From Perkinsus marinus ATCC 50983 (Eukaryota > Perkinsozoa > Perkinsida > Perkinsidae): a DNA stretch of 32,453 bases. The stretch covers positions 637,232 to 669,684 of the forward strand of contig NW_003214508.1 of the NCBI RefSeq assembly GCF_000006405.1, read 5' to 3'. The notes below the pieces were generated by a model that was not told the origin of the DNA, did no database searches, and saw only the letters and a program-made list of their open reading frames with translations. Each line of letters starts with the position of its first letter. The stretch's first letter is position 1. The position numbers were made by a program, and so were the translations under genes. Positions 9,736-19,462 of this stretch are shown here, piece after piece.

Positions 9736-12236
9736 TCAGTCCCACAGCTTAATCTTCCCATCCCAGCCAGCTGTCACCACTCGACTGGCCTGGTTGGGAT
9801 GCCAAAGGCAGGAAACACAACAGCCATCATGAGCCTTCAGAGTGCGATACCTGAAACCCAAGTAGTGTCACAAAGCAGTGACGCCACTTTCTTACAGTTT
9901 GCACGATTTCCAATCCCAGAAGTGTAACCGCCCATCCCCATCTCCCGACATAATATACCTAGGCAAAGATAAACTCAAGCACACACAAACGGTAGCTACC
10001 TTCCGTCAGCTGAGAACCCAGGTTCGATTGCGTATCCAGCATTGTTGAAGCCAGTGAAGCGTTTCCGACCTTGCAACCTGATAACAGCTAACTATCGATA
10101 CCATTACAAAGCCCACATCGCATACTTGAAACCACCGTAAGCCTGATAGACCACTATCTGATTGTTCATTGACTGACATGCCATGAACTTCTGACTAGGA
10201 TGAAGTGTCACTGCAGGTATCGAAGACCTATGACAAATATCCCGACGATAATAAGCTATCATCAACCCTACATGCCAGGCTCGGCTATGTACTTGTCCAC
10301 CACTGGTATACCCCAGTGCCATACAAACATCTTCCTATCATCGGAGGTGGTCACCAATCTGAATATATCATCTTGTCAAGCTCTGAACAAGCAGCAAGGC
10401 ATCACCTCTTTCCATCGTCACAAATAGTAACCGTATTAACAGCACGCAGATGATCCTTATACAACTGTATAGGTTCGTCCCCGGGGGAGTTCAGATCGAA
10501 CTGAGCCGCCTTCTTATCGTGGCATGCCACAACAAAAGAGTTCAGTTCAGTGGGATGCACCTACGACGTGTGAGTTCCCAACCACTGCATATACTCTATT
10601 ACCGCTAGATTATAGCAACTACTGCCGAGGTCGAATTTCCTTATAATTTTCCCTGTCTCGGTATCCCAGTAGTTGACATGATGATCATACGAACAGGACA
10701 CGAACTTGGTACCGTCCCCGATAAACTGGACCTGAATTTCATGGCGCAGTGAAACTTCCAACACCTGTACTGATACCCACATCTCTAACCCCCTTCTCAT
10801 GTCCTGTATACGTAATGCGACACGCCCTAGCGTTATAATAGTCCCAAATCTTAACAGTACCGTCCAAACCAGCAGACGCCAGCAGATGAGCTGTCTTCGG
10901 GAAAAATCGTATCTACCAACACGACCATCAACCTAAGTCCTTCCTTTTTCCCATCACTACCGCCTGCACTCCTTGAGTGTGCCCCTCCCAAGTACATATC
11001 CACTTCTTGGGCAGGTAACATGTCTTATTCCTATAATCGTCCTCATCCTCAATATACTCCATCTGCTTGGCCTGTATGCAGTAAAGTAAGACATACGCCT
11101 CCCAAAAACAGCTGCCAATATTACCCTCTGTTGCTTTTTAGTCTGTTGTGGTGGACATTCGATCCAACTCCTGCCCTGATAGTCAACCTTAGGCTTACTA
11201 CCATGCCATTGCGATGTCGTCGACCCAGGGTCCTAACAGAATACAATTTTACACCATATNNNNNNNNNNNNNNNNNNNNNNNNNNNNNNNNNNNNNNNNN
11301 NNNNNNNNNNNNNNNNNNNNNNNNNNNNNNNNNNNNNNNNNNNNNNNNNNNNNNNNNNNCTCTCCCTCGAACCCGGCCCATGGGCTACAGGATAGACTCA
11401 CAGTAGAGGAAGCCGCGAATCCATAATTACTTGGAAGTCATCGACATCGGCGGGATCGCTGTTCTCAGCTCTTGCGACTTTCATCGTTCTTCAACCCCCC
11501 CGCGAAGACGCCCATACCGCTCTTCAAACGCTCCTCATCCACCTAGCCAATGATTCTGTACTACGCCGTACTTCTACACGATAGTACTACCTTGGCAACT
11601 AAGCCGTCAATATCGCGTTCACGCTTAGTCAATCCCTGTCCGGCCTTGATAAGTCGACCATCGGGGGCCTCGGCGAAGCCAAAGGATTGGAACGTATTGA
11701 ACCTGCATCGACCTCATATACTCCTACTAGTAGCTCTGACGTAAGCTTACTGTCTATCAAAGTTGAAGTTGGACATATGCGTTGCTTCAACACGGCCGCC
11801 AGCGAAAGTCGTGTTTTTCCCAAAATGAATCCCTACCCCTGCTTCTCCTAAATATAACCGACCACTGCAAGCCGACTACACCCATCCCCAACCAGCTCAC
11901 GTCGTGACTCCTTATCTTCCTTCTTCATGATCTCCATCGTGTGGGCGAGGTCTCGAGCCGTAGGGTTGGTCATCAACGCCTAATAGGACGACATAGCCCA
12001 TCGCCGGTCCGTCGAGTGTCGTCTCTCACATTAGTTTTTGAGTCGACATCGATCCGTTGAGGCCCGAGCATACTGTCTATATTCACGTCAGGTGCCACCT
12101 AAGAGTATAATCGAGCAAAAACCCGCCCAGCCTATCCCTTACGTACCAACGACTGCATATGAGGCAGTTGTACTCGCACTGACTTCTTCCCTCCAGCCGT
12201 ATCGCTGCCATTATCACTATCGTAGCCAGAGAGCAT
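9736..12236 (-). CDS. CDC40: Pre-mRNA-processing factor 17 (PRP17/CDC40), WD40 protein
   Basis: The model has at least 17 exons and starts at ATG 12236 ([16 protein letters not shown]). N-terminal landmarks of the family follow in order: [29 protein letters not shown] (compare human HINDFMFEQQRRTFATYGYA), and [11 protein letters not shown] (compare NDASNIDGFLGPW). A 100-N gap interrupts the gene at 11260-11359. After it come [16 protein letters not shown] (family hallmark DYQGRS), [18 protein letters not shown], then WD repeats [84 protein letters not shown] and [13 protein letters not shown] at the C-terminus. PRP17 acts in the second catalytic step of splicing in the nucleus, fitting a genome this rich in introns. 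Introns are about 40-60 nt. The exon structure inside the gap is unknown. Confidence 0.93.
11260..11359. other. Assembly gap of 100 N
   Basis: Exactly 100 undetermined bases, the usual placeholder for a scaffold gap of unknown size. It falls inside PRP17, between the exon ending in DDFQ and the exon starting DPGSTTSQ. At least one exon, including the family's GPW motif, may be hidden in it. Confidence 0.97.
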
Positions 12237-13440
12237 GAGAACAAGAGGTCACGAAGGAAAATGATGCTCTGTAAAGGAGATAGGACTTGGAATATTGAGG
12301 CAGTTGCTTTGCGCGCGCAACCAAATTTCTCACTATTGAGGCCTATTTCAAAAATCTCTTCAAAAAAGGGCTTATTGAGGTTCAAGAACATCTTTTAAAG
12401 AAGGGGCTCAGGAACCTCAACAGATTTCAGATTTTAGGCTTCTTTTAGGAGGACTCCTTGAAAGCTCATTTCGATCGACCCAGGATTCGAACCCAGGACC
12501 TACACGGCGAGAATAATTGAAAAACTCTCAATCCACGATTGCTATCCCACAAGCCAGAGGTTCCGCTTCACCAATCGAGTCTGTCTTAATCTATTAGAGA
12601 AGGTTTGACCCCCATTTGAGAGGCGCAAATCTTCGTTGAAGGTCCGGAATTTTCGCAGAGTCCTTTTCGCCAAGTTGGGAGCGGAGCGAAGTATGAAATG
12701 GTTCGTAAAACCGCAAGAAAACGCGTTACAACCCACTTCAACCTGCCCCCGGAGAGGTTCAGTTTCTTGAAGCGAAGAGTCCATGAGAATCAGATTTCTG
12801 AAAGGGGTTATGAGCTTCTTACTTCGGTGAAAAACACTTTGAAATAATCCCTTCAGGAAACTCAGAAATACGAGATGATATCTAACCGTTTCAGCCGGTG
12901 CCTTCAGCTGGTGTCCAAAATCACTATTTGTTGTCACTAAATTTAGTAACACCATTTCGCCCAGCTGATCGATATCCAATCCTGCGCTCCGTAAACAATG
13001 TTCTCAGTAACAACTCTAGGGTTGTGTTGCCGCACCGGGCTAGGGGTTTGCACTCGTATGAGAGGCTCGGGATAGTCCGTCCCGAGTTTGTAAGGCATGC
13101 TCAAGGTCTACGTCGTGGAGGATGTAAGTGGCTGTTCTACTTCAGGCCGACATGCTGCTCGAATGTCTTACTCTTGCTGTTAGTAACACAGTCTGTCTCC
13201 TTGTGTGTGTGAGCACTACTATAAGCTAAACGATCTTCTATGTACAGTAGAACCTAAGAGTATCAGACAATATACGACGTATCATTACGTTAGCATACTC
13301 GTGGATTATCTCTATAGAGCACCGAGGACGGAGTATTCTTCCGTGGATCCGAGTACCAGTCCGCTGAAAAGGTCGTCTCCTTTGAGCGTCCTTGCCGCTA
13401 TCATGACTGACGTTTTCACCGTATGCCGTTTGTGATAATA
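12237..13440. other. Intergenic region upstream of PRP17 and the coiled-coil mitochondrial gene
   Basis: Divergent upstream region of 1.2 kb. Apart from the tRNA-like element (about 12481-12600), I see a 7-bp-arm hairpin CTCGGGA/TCCCGAG at 13066-13086 and overlapping ORFs of up to 145 codons without recognisable domains. The ATTGAGG heptamer recurs at about 12293, 12336 and 12372. Confidence 0.45.
12481..12600 (-). repeat. tRNA-like element with pol III A and B boxes
   Basis: On the minus strand an A-box match TGGTGAAGCGG is followed 80 nt later by a perfect B box GGTTCGAATCC inside a T-arm that can pair. TCGATTGGT upstream can pair over nine positions (three wobble) with GTCGATCGA downstream of the T-arm, like an extended acceptor stem. 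No good anticodon stem is seen, and the A-B distance is about 36 nt longer than in an intronless tRNA. This is either an intron-bearing odd tRNA, a tRNA pseudogene or a tRNA-derived SINE. No identity can be assigned. Confidence 0.4.
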
Positions 13441-14309
13441 ATGAACTCCCTCGTGACAAGTACCCGTCCGACACTTGGGCTAGTCCGAATGGCGATGGCC
13501 CGTTCGCTCACTCGAGCTCTTTCGTCGCAGTCCGTTGGCACGCAGTGGGTGAAGGAAACCCTCAAGGAGGAACCTAAGAGGTACAAGTTGCTTCGGCCGG
13601 TGTCGATCAGGTGAAGTTTTGTATCTTAGTTCCAGTACTACCGAGACGGAGGCCAGCCGCTCTGCACAAGCTTCTAATAGTAGCGGCGGTGGCTCGTGGT
13701 TGACGGAAATGCTCAAGGAGAGCGAGGAGCGTGAAAAAAAGATGGAAAAGGACAAAGCCGCTGAACAGGGGTAAGTACGGTGTGCCGAGCTGGGGTCGGC
13801 TTTTATGCGGGAGACAAGTTGCTAATGCTCATTATTCGAGATGTCTGCGTTCTTCGAACTCTTTAATCTATATTACCGCTGCATACTGATACCGATAAGA
13901 AAAAAGCTCGCAGTGAAATCCAGTTTATTCTCTGAGTGTCGTCGAAAAACTCTTTTTTGACTAAATGGTAACCACTGGTTTTTTACTTGCTGGCTCGACT
14001 GCCTACACCGCTCGTGTTAGTGGGACACTCTTGAGCTTGCAATAATCACCTTGGTGGTAGGTCTTCAGCTCGGCTTTCTCATTTGGAGAACTTCCAAGAG
14101 GTCTATCAAAAGCTGCGGAGAAAGTCGTCGTAATGTGCCTGCTACGTTCTACACTCGTCATATCATTTTTCCTCAGTGACAGCGTACTCGACCACGGTGA
14201 TGTCGCCCGTAAGGTTTACGAGTACAGTCACAAGAGAGCGGAAAAAGAGAGGGCTGAAAAGCAGAGGAAAGCGATGGAGAAGGTACAGCCGAAGAAGGAC
14301 AAGAAATGA
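13441..14309 (+). CDS. Probable mitochondrial, charged coiled-coil protein of unknown function
   Basis: Four-exon model, 158 aa, in phase throughout: 13441-13580, 13636-13770, 14061-14129, 14177-14309. The N-terminus MNSLVTSTRPTLGLVRMAMA continues RSLTRALSSQS: Arg/Ser/Leu-rich, no acids, like a mitochondrial presequence. An alternative in-frame ATG lies at 13423. The segments QWVKETLKEE (exon 1) and SWLTEMLKES (exon 2) look like two copies of one short helix. The C-terminal half is a highly charged predicted coil (RAEKERAEKQRKAMEKVQ) ending in a Lys-rich tail. The third intron-free join needs a 290-nt intron (13771-14060), far longer than its neighbours, but both ends fit and the phase matches. 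I do not recognise the family; membership in a respiratory or import complex would be a guess. Confidence 0.6.
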
Positions 14310-15454
14310 ATCACCGATTTTCAAGCTGGGATTGTTTATTCATTGAGATTTTCTGTTGAGACTTGTATGTGCGACTCGTGTGATGCGAGTGTGGCGGGCT
14401 TGTGACGCGGGCTATTCCTCCGAGGGAATTTCAAAGACTGGAAGAGAAATGAGAGCACGGTCGGTCCGTGGGGACTGCTGAAATTTTGGTGACTGAATGA
14501 TTCAGTCAGACTGACTCGGTTGTCTGCATATGCCAAAACAACTCACAATGACATATCCAAGAGGCATCCTCCCTTTGTGGTATTGTTGCATTATGTAGGT
14601 AAAGTATCCGTTTTAAAAAATAGAGATCCCAAATTGACTGTAACACAGGACATATTTGCGTAGTATTCTAGGTTCCTAACTTACAAATCAGGTCTCAGGA
14701 ATCCTGAGACCGAATTCTCAATGAACACGTGGTTATCACGCTAGCACAAAGATACACAGTAGAAGAGAACAATGGCGAGAATCTTGAAGGCCAAAGCTGA
14801 GTCGATTCGCACAAGTACAGGTCACGTTGTAACCGTTACAAGCGACAGATCCACGGATGGTAGGATTATCCTACTAAGATATACACTTCATCCGGCACAT
14901 GGTATCCCGCGCAATTTTTATCATCAATTGTCCATTGACAAGTGGACGTCTCAGCCTCCGAGACCGAATGTCTTTGCTGTCGCGTCATGATCGGGCGCCT
15001 ACTCAACCCCAACCAGTAGCACCCTGGGGCACCCACCACCGAGCATCTCCCGTATTCGGAGTTTGCAAGAATCGTGTGAGGCCCGAATAACAGAAACAGT
15101 AGTAGCAGGTCAGTAACACTCCTGGGAAAGCAGGGGAAGAAGGAAAATGAAAGTGGCACGAAGGAGAAGATGGTGGCCGCGCCGAGTAGGCGGAATTACT
15201 GCTCAGGGCTCACTTTTGCCCCCCCCCCCCCCTAACTGATCCCAGTGCCTGATCGTGGCGTGGGAGTCACTGGCCAACGTTAGTCAGATCGAAACTGGGA
15301 CTGACCTGCCATCACTCATTCATCCACTCTACGAGTGTGATCACCGAGAATGGCCCGACAGCGTTAGCCCCCCCCCCTTGTCTTTATTGCATGCCATAGC
15401 TTTTCTAGTGTCATTTGAAATATAACTACTGTAGTAGTTCAGTCGTCGTATATA
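14310..15454. other. Stretch without a supported gene, with homopolymer C tracts
   Basis: A 72-codon ORF (14772-14990, +) starts MARILKAKAESIRTSTG but shows no domain and no convincing splicing partners. Tracts of 14 C (15219-15232) and 10 C (15368-15377) flank a 135-bp segment. No RNA gene seen. Confidence 0.5.
15219..15377. repeat. Two poly-C tracts 135 bp apart
   Basis: Runs of 14 C and 10 C on the plus strand. They are simple repeats, prone to length error in assembly. Several C runs elsewhere in the window are shorter. Confidence 0.85.
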
Positions 15455-15789
15455 TTGGGGGTATGCCATACTCTAACCGTCAGAGTGCCGTTAGAGTCTA
15501 ACGGTCCTCTCGGAGAGGACCTCCCCTATAACACTGGTGGTCTACAGTCTAGCCATCCGGAGCTCTCACGGTATCTTACCTTAACGAAGATAGATGTGGT
15601 ATGTCTTCAAGCAACACATCGTTCGGAAACACGCCTTCTCGGATTCCCAGGCTATTCGGTGGAAGTTCCACCGGAGAACATATACTGAAGGCAAGACTGG
15701 CAGCACGGGGATGGTTAAGTGGTGGTCTAGTATTCCTGATCCGCAAGGACATTAGATATCGCATGGTTACATTCGGTTACTATCTGTAA
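15455..15789 (+). mobile_element. Second LINE endonuclease fragment, decayed
   Basis: The translation PELSRYLTLTKIDVVCLQAT, then GGLVFLIRKDIRY in another frame, aligns with the endonuclease fragment at 1276-1800 (LELQRYIARATPHVVCLQET and GGLVTLVRKDIKY). Here the catalytic QET is QAT, so the active-site Glu is lost. A frame change lies between the two blocks near 15685, and stops bound the fragment. No reverse transcriptase is seen nearby. It is older or more decayed than the first copy. Confidence 0.68.
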
Positions 15790-15882
15790 TATCCATGTCC
15801 GACCGGCAGTGTACTTAACGAACATCGACATACCATGTCATGCCGGAGAACTCTCATGAACTGAGCCGTATGACTACTCTCG

Positions 15883-16088
15883 AACTCCGAGTTGCTGCCC
15901 AACCACTACACTGGTCTCTGTGTACCCTGTCATGGCGAGGTTCACCCTGTCAGGGTGGACTGTACATCTTAGTCTACCGAAAAACTCAATCGCGTGAAAT
16001 TGCATACATACAGCAATGCACAATTCCAAAAGCCTATCTCCAACTCCGAGTTGCTGCCCAACCACTACTCTGGTCTCTGTGTACACTG
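15883..16088. repeat. Direct repeat of a 47-bp block, 159 bp apart
   Basis: AACTCCGAGTTGCTGCCCAA begins both copies (15883-15929 and 16042-16088). The 47-bp blocks differ at only two positions. A second short repeat, CTC(A/G)TGAACTGAGCC, lies before the first copy (about 15852) and after the second (about 16102). Probably a recent local duplication or part of a satellite or element in the LINE-rich stretch. Confidence 0.75.
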
Positions 16089-16125
16089 CCACGCGGAAGA
16101 GCTCTCGTGAACTGAGCCATTTCAT

Positions 16126-16983
16126 GGCGAAATTGCGCTTACGGGTTATATAATGCCGTTATGGGAATGAAAAACAAACTAGCACAAACCTTACACATAA
16201 CTCGTACAAAGTTTAGACAAAAACCGTAGTACGTGAAAGCAGCACGCATTCACATAGTGCTCGCCTATGACTAACATCACAGACTCCTTAGTCAATGAGG
16301 AGTCTGTGATGTTAGGTGACACTAAGGCTTAGTAGTGTCATGTTTCGCGCCATACCGACGCGCGCAACGTTCTCTACAAGCCTCGCAATGGACCAAATCT
16401 GACAAGGAATTCTGACAAGGAATCGCAATCACTGGAGTCGGCGATGAGATCACACAATTTGTATGTATGTTAAGGGGCGATACGCCACTAGGCCCGTAAT
16501 GCCTGGCAACAGATCCTCACACACACTTTTGACCAGATAAGAACGATTATACACTTGCGCGAAAATATCTCAAAACGATTATTCGGGATAATCTCGCACA
16601 CTTTAAAACGCTCATTATGAATCAGCTGGCTTAGATCTTGGGCTTTGCATAACGTATCCCATTGGATATAATTCTCTCAAACTACGACAAAGTTTTATCC
16701 TATTCTATTGCCCGCAGTGACACGGCGTGAGTCGCGATCGGTATCATTCAAGTTCATACGCAAATCCATGATATTTTCAAAACTATCGAGTTTTCTCATT
16801 CCTTACCTCCTCATGGACTGTCTCAGTTTGTAGTCGGGATATCTCGTTGTGAGCATCGCTATGTATAGTGAGACACTTAGACTGTCGTAGTATATCTAAT
16901 TTCGACAACGAGCGGTATAATCACGTAAGATTGATCGTGTATGGAACCTAAGATATGCACTAAACAGTTTGATTGGCTTCATT
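16126..16983. other. Upstream region of the AP2 gene
   Basis: No gene supported. It contains the tandem hairpin pair at 16271-16340. The last few hundred bases should carry the AP2 promoter; no element identified. Confidence 0.5.
16271..16340. repeat. Two adjacent perfect hairpins (18-bp and 8-bp arms)
   Basis: The first hairpin has left arm CTAACATCACAGACTCCT (16271-16288), a 9-nt loop and right arm 16298-16315, all 18 bp paired. One base later TGACACTA (16317-16324) pairs with TAGTGTCA (16333-16340) across 8 nt. An 18-bp perfect stem is very unlikely by chance. It could be a MITE remnant, a small structured RNA or a recombination product. Confidence 0.85.
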
Positions 16984-18063
16984 ATGGCTTGGGGTGATGA
17001 TTTACCATTAGTATCATGGGACAAGACAGACGACCCGACTGTTGTCTTGGATCTCCCCTTCGATACCACTCCTTCCACAACTCCTCAAGAGCAGCCGCAA
17101 CTAGCATCCCTGCCGGCTTCCCCTGACTGTGGTACTCTATCGACTTGTTCTTCCAATGATGTGGCCTGTGGTATGTCTTCTCCCCCCTTTAGTGCCCTCC
17201 CACCACTCAGTGATCTAGAGGCTCTCAATGGTCCCTTCGCTCAGCCTCTTGGTTTCTTAGGGTCCTCTACAGGCGTGGATTGTACTCTCGCCGACTCTAT
17301 AGGGAAGTCAGCAGCAACAACCTCTCAAGAGCCAGGGCTTGATGCCTTAAGTCGAATAATAGCAGCTCGATGTGTCGACCCTCTTACTCTGCCTCGTGCA
17401 GCTGTTCAGGACTACGACCAGATGCAGCAAGGGCCGGCTCCAAAGAGGGCCAGACTAGCGGATACTGGTGCTGATCTTAGCGTCAATGGGCTTGCTACTC
17501 TCAGTGCTAGCACCAATCTAAGCACACTAACGCGTCCAACTCCCTCGGACCGTGGTCATGTCAGCCCTTATATGATGCTCAACTCGCTTCGTAAGAAGGA
17601 GTATGCTGCACCACCGGGTGTATGGAAAAATTCTGGTGGATACATTTCGACTGTTTATGTCAATAAGAGGCGTATTTATGGTCCTTTGCGAAAGACTCTG
17701 GCTGAGTCTGTGCGCGATAGGGAGGAAATGTTGATAGCCAAGGAGAGACATGCATCAGAAGAAGAGATCCGAGAGTTAGTTGCAGCACTCAAGGAGATCA
17801 ATGGGGGAGGTTCACGTGGCTCTTCCAAGGGTCGAAGACATCGTAAAACGCAGAAGACTGGTAAGACCACCAACAGCTGTAGTGTCACAAGTACAACCAG
17901 TGGAGGCAGTAGTGGTACCAGTGCGGGAGGTCTTTTCCCTACTATTCCGGAACCGGAGGCTGGGCTGAGCGGAGCGGAGTTCCCGTCCTTAGCGGCTCGA
18001 TTTCAGAATGAGAACTATTTTGGTGGGTTTTCTCCCGACTCGATTGGTTTCGGCCAATACTAA
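16984..18063 (+). CDS. AP2-domain DNA-binding protein (ApiAP2-like)
   Basis: Single exon, 359 aa from the ATG at 16984 (MAWGDDLPLVSWDK); an in-frame ATG five codons upstream is also possible. Residues 1-190 are low-complexity, Ser/Thr/Pro/Leu-rich, resembling a transactivation region. At about residues 205-245 lies GVWKNSGGYISTVYVNKRRI followed by YGPLRKTLAESVRDREEML. This is the three-strand plus helix pattern of AP2/ERF domains: GVW, an aromatic-rich strand, R-I-Y-G turn, then an amphipathic helix. A basic stretch (GSSKGRRHRKTQKTGKTT) at about 280-297 may be a nuclear signal. In alveolates AP2 proteins are the main family of sequence-specific transcription factors. It lacks introns, unlike nearly every other gene here. 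Similarity was judged by eye. Confidence 0.75.
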   Translation: MAWGDDLPLVSWDKTDDPTVVLDLPFDTTPSTTPQEQPQLASLPASPDCGTLSTCSSNDVACGMSSPPFSALPPLSDLEALNGPFAQPLGFLGSSTGVDCTLADSIGKSAATTSQEPGLDALSRIIAARCVDPLTLPRAAVQDYDQMQQGPAPKRARLADTGADLSVNGLATLSASTNLSTLTRPTPSDRGHVSPYMMLNSLRKKEYAAPPGVWKNSGGYISTVYVNKRRIYGPLRKTLAESVRDREEMLIAKERHASEEEIRELVAALKEINGGGSRGSSKGRRHRKTQKTGKTTNSCSVTSTTSGGSSGTSAGGLFPTIPEPEAGLSGAEFPSLAARFQNENYFGGFSPDSIGFGQY

Positions 18064-19462
18064 CTCTTCTCTGTTTTCTGTGTATTTCTGTGCCACGTGT
18101 AGAGTGCCAATAAGCGCTGTTGTGCTGGCACTCCGCAGCAGCGGCAGAAGCATGAGCCTGTTCCTATAATGGTAATAACGCTCTGGCGTAATGATTGTAT
18201 ATTTCTTAATTTTTCTCCTCCTCTTCCTCGCCACTTCTACCAACTACGATGCTTGTTGCGCATCTTGTATTGGACACCGTTGTGTCACCACTGCTTTATC
18301 GTAAGGTTATCGAGTATCTTGCTTGAATAATCATAACATAATCATCCCATTTTTTGAGCTGTTTTTGGCAGCTGCTATTACTTCGACAAGTTGCCGCCTT
18401 TCTACTGTAAGTCTTGGCATCATCCAAGCGATGTGAAATGACACATACATTCCATCAAAAGCGGCAGTCGCGCGGAATCGCGTCTCTCGGGTAGCGTCCA
18501 CATCGCTTACCTTATCCAGTGTATAGCGGGCCATTGTGTCGCCTATTTGTGCTTCATCGTTGGTTTCGATAATATAATTTCTGTCTATCCTTATATACAG
18601 TGACTATCAACATGCGGTACTCGTGTAGTGTTCATAGTAACCACAACGATTCAGTGTGTTCTTTTACAGGTTCCAAGGGGGGGAGTGTGTACCTGTCAAT
18701 TTTCTAGACATGTGAAGTCATATTTTTATCCTAGCGTCGATTGTGTGTTGGCGATGTGTATGTTTTCCCCGGGTGTTAACAAGTAACCATGGTTGGTCTT
18801 GCTTCACTTCATATTGTTATCTTATTGATCATCATGTGGACCTGGTGATTGATTCGCTCGATAGTGGGTGTAATGAGGGTTCTCTATTTGCTGCATCCAA
18901 TCTTGTTATATTCGTGTGATTACTCTACTTCCTATACGGCCACGGATATTCTATTCACGTGGCTCATTGGACGATTGTACCGTCTTGATAGTAATTGTAG
19001 TAGTAGTACCGATGTAGAGATAACTGTAGCTTGCTGTGATGTTGACTTTATCAATTGCCTCCTCCTCGCACTCTACCCTTCAGTTCTCCGAGCAGTGACC
19101 GTTCTTCTTCTCATCCTCCTCCTCCTATATGCCTTTGGATGGGTGGTCCCTCACCAAGTGATGATAGTAGTTCCTTTACTTGCCTATTCGGGCTCGATGA
19201 CAGCTCTACTGCTGTCTTATTGCTTGAGGCGACGTTGATCGTTATAGGAGTCGGCCATGAAGGGCATTCTGCAGTAGGACACCAACACCGTGTTGACAAT
19301 ACGAAAGGCATAGTGTGAGGACGTAAATACACTCGTTGAACCTCATAGTTGCCGTCATCTGTCTCCTTGAGAGTGTCTCGAGATGTAACTTGGCTGTTTT
19401 CCAAAACTTGATACTCTATAGTCGAGTTGGGTGGTTCAATCGTGTCTACGTACTATGTCGTC
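18064..19462. other. Stretch without a confident gene; possible multi-pass membrane ORF
   Basis: A 129-codon plus-strand ORF at 18849-19238 (first ATG-like codon ambiguous; internal ATG at 18873) is rich in Leu/Val/Tyr, with runs such as VTVLLLILLLLYAFGWVV. It ends LLLSYCLRRR and could encode about three membrane helices. A short frame just upstream (MVGLASLHIVILLIIM near 18789) could be a spliced leader exon. The overlapping frame is Ser/Pro-rich, so the hydrophobicity may be an artefact of CT-rich DNA. A 67-codon minus ORF (18331-18534) is not recognised. Confidence 0.35.

Noticed and set aside
11214-11240. GPWVDD reading as the PRP17 GPW motif
   Set aside because: It lies in a different frame from the strongly supported DYQGRS exon and ends in a stop without a usable donor.
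12542-12979. 145-codon minus-strand ORF
   Set aside because: Long for chance, but it overlaps the tRNA-like element and has no recognisable domain or splice partners.
18331-18534. 67-codon minus-strand ORF downstream of the AP2 gene
   Set aside because: It lies close to the AP2 3' UTR, no family recognised, and GT-AG joins with neighbouring frames give stops.
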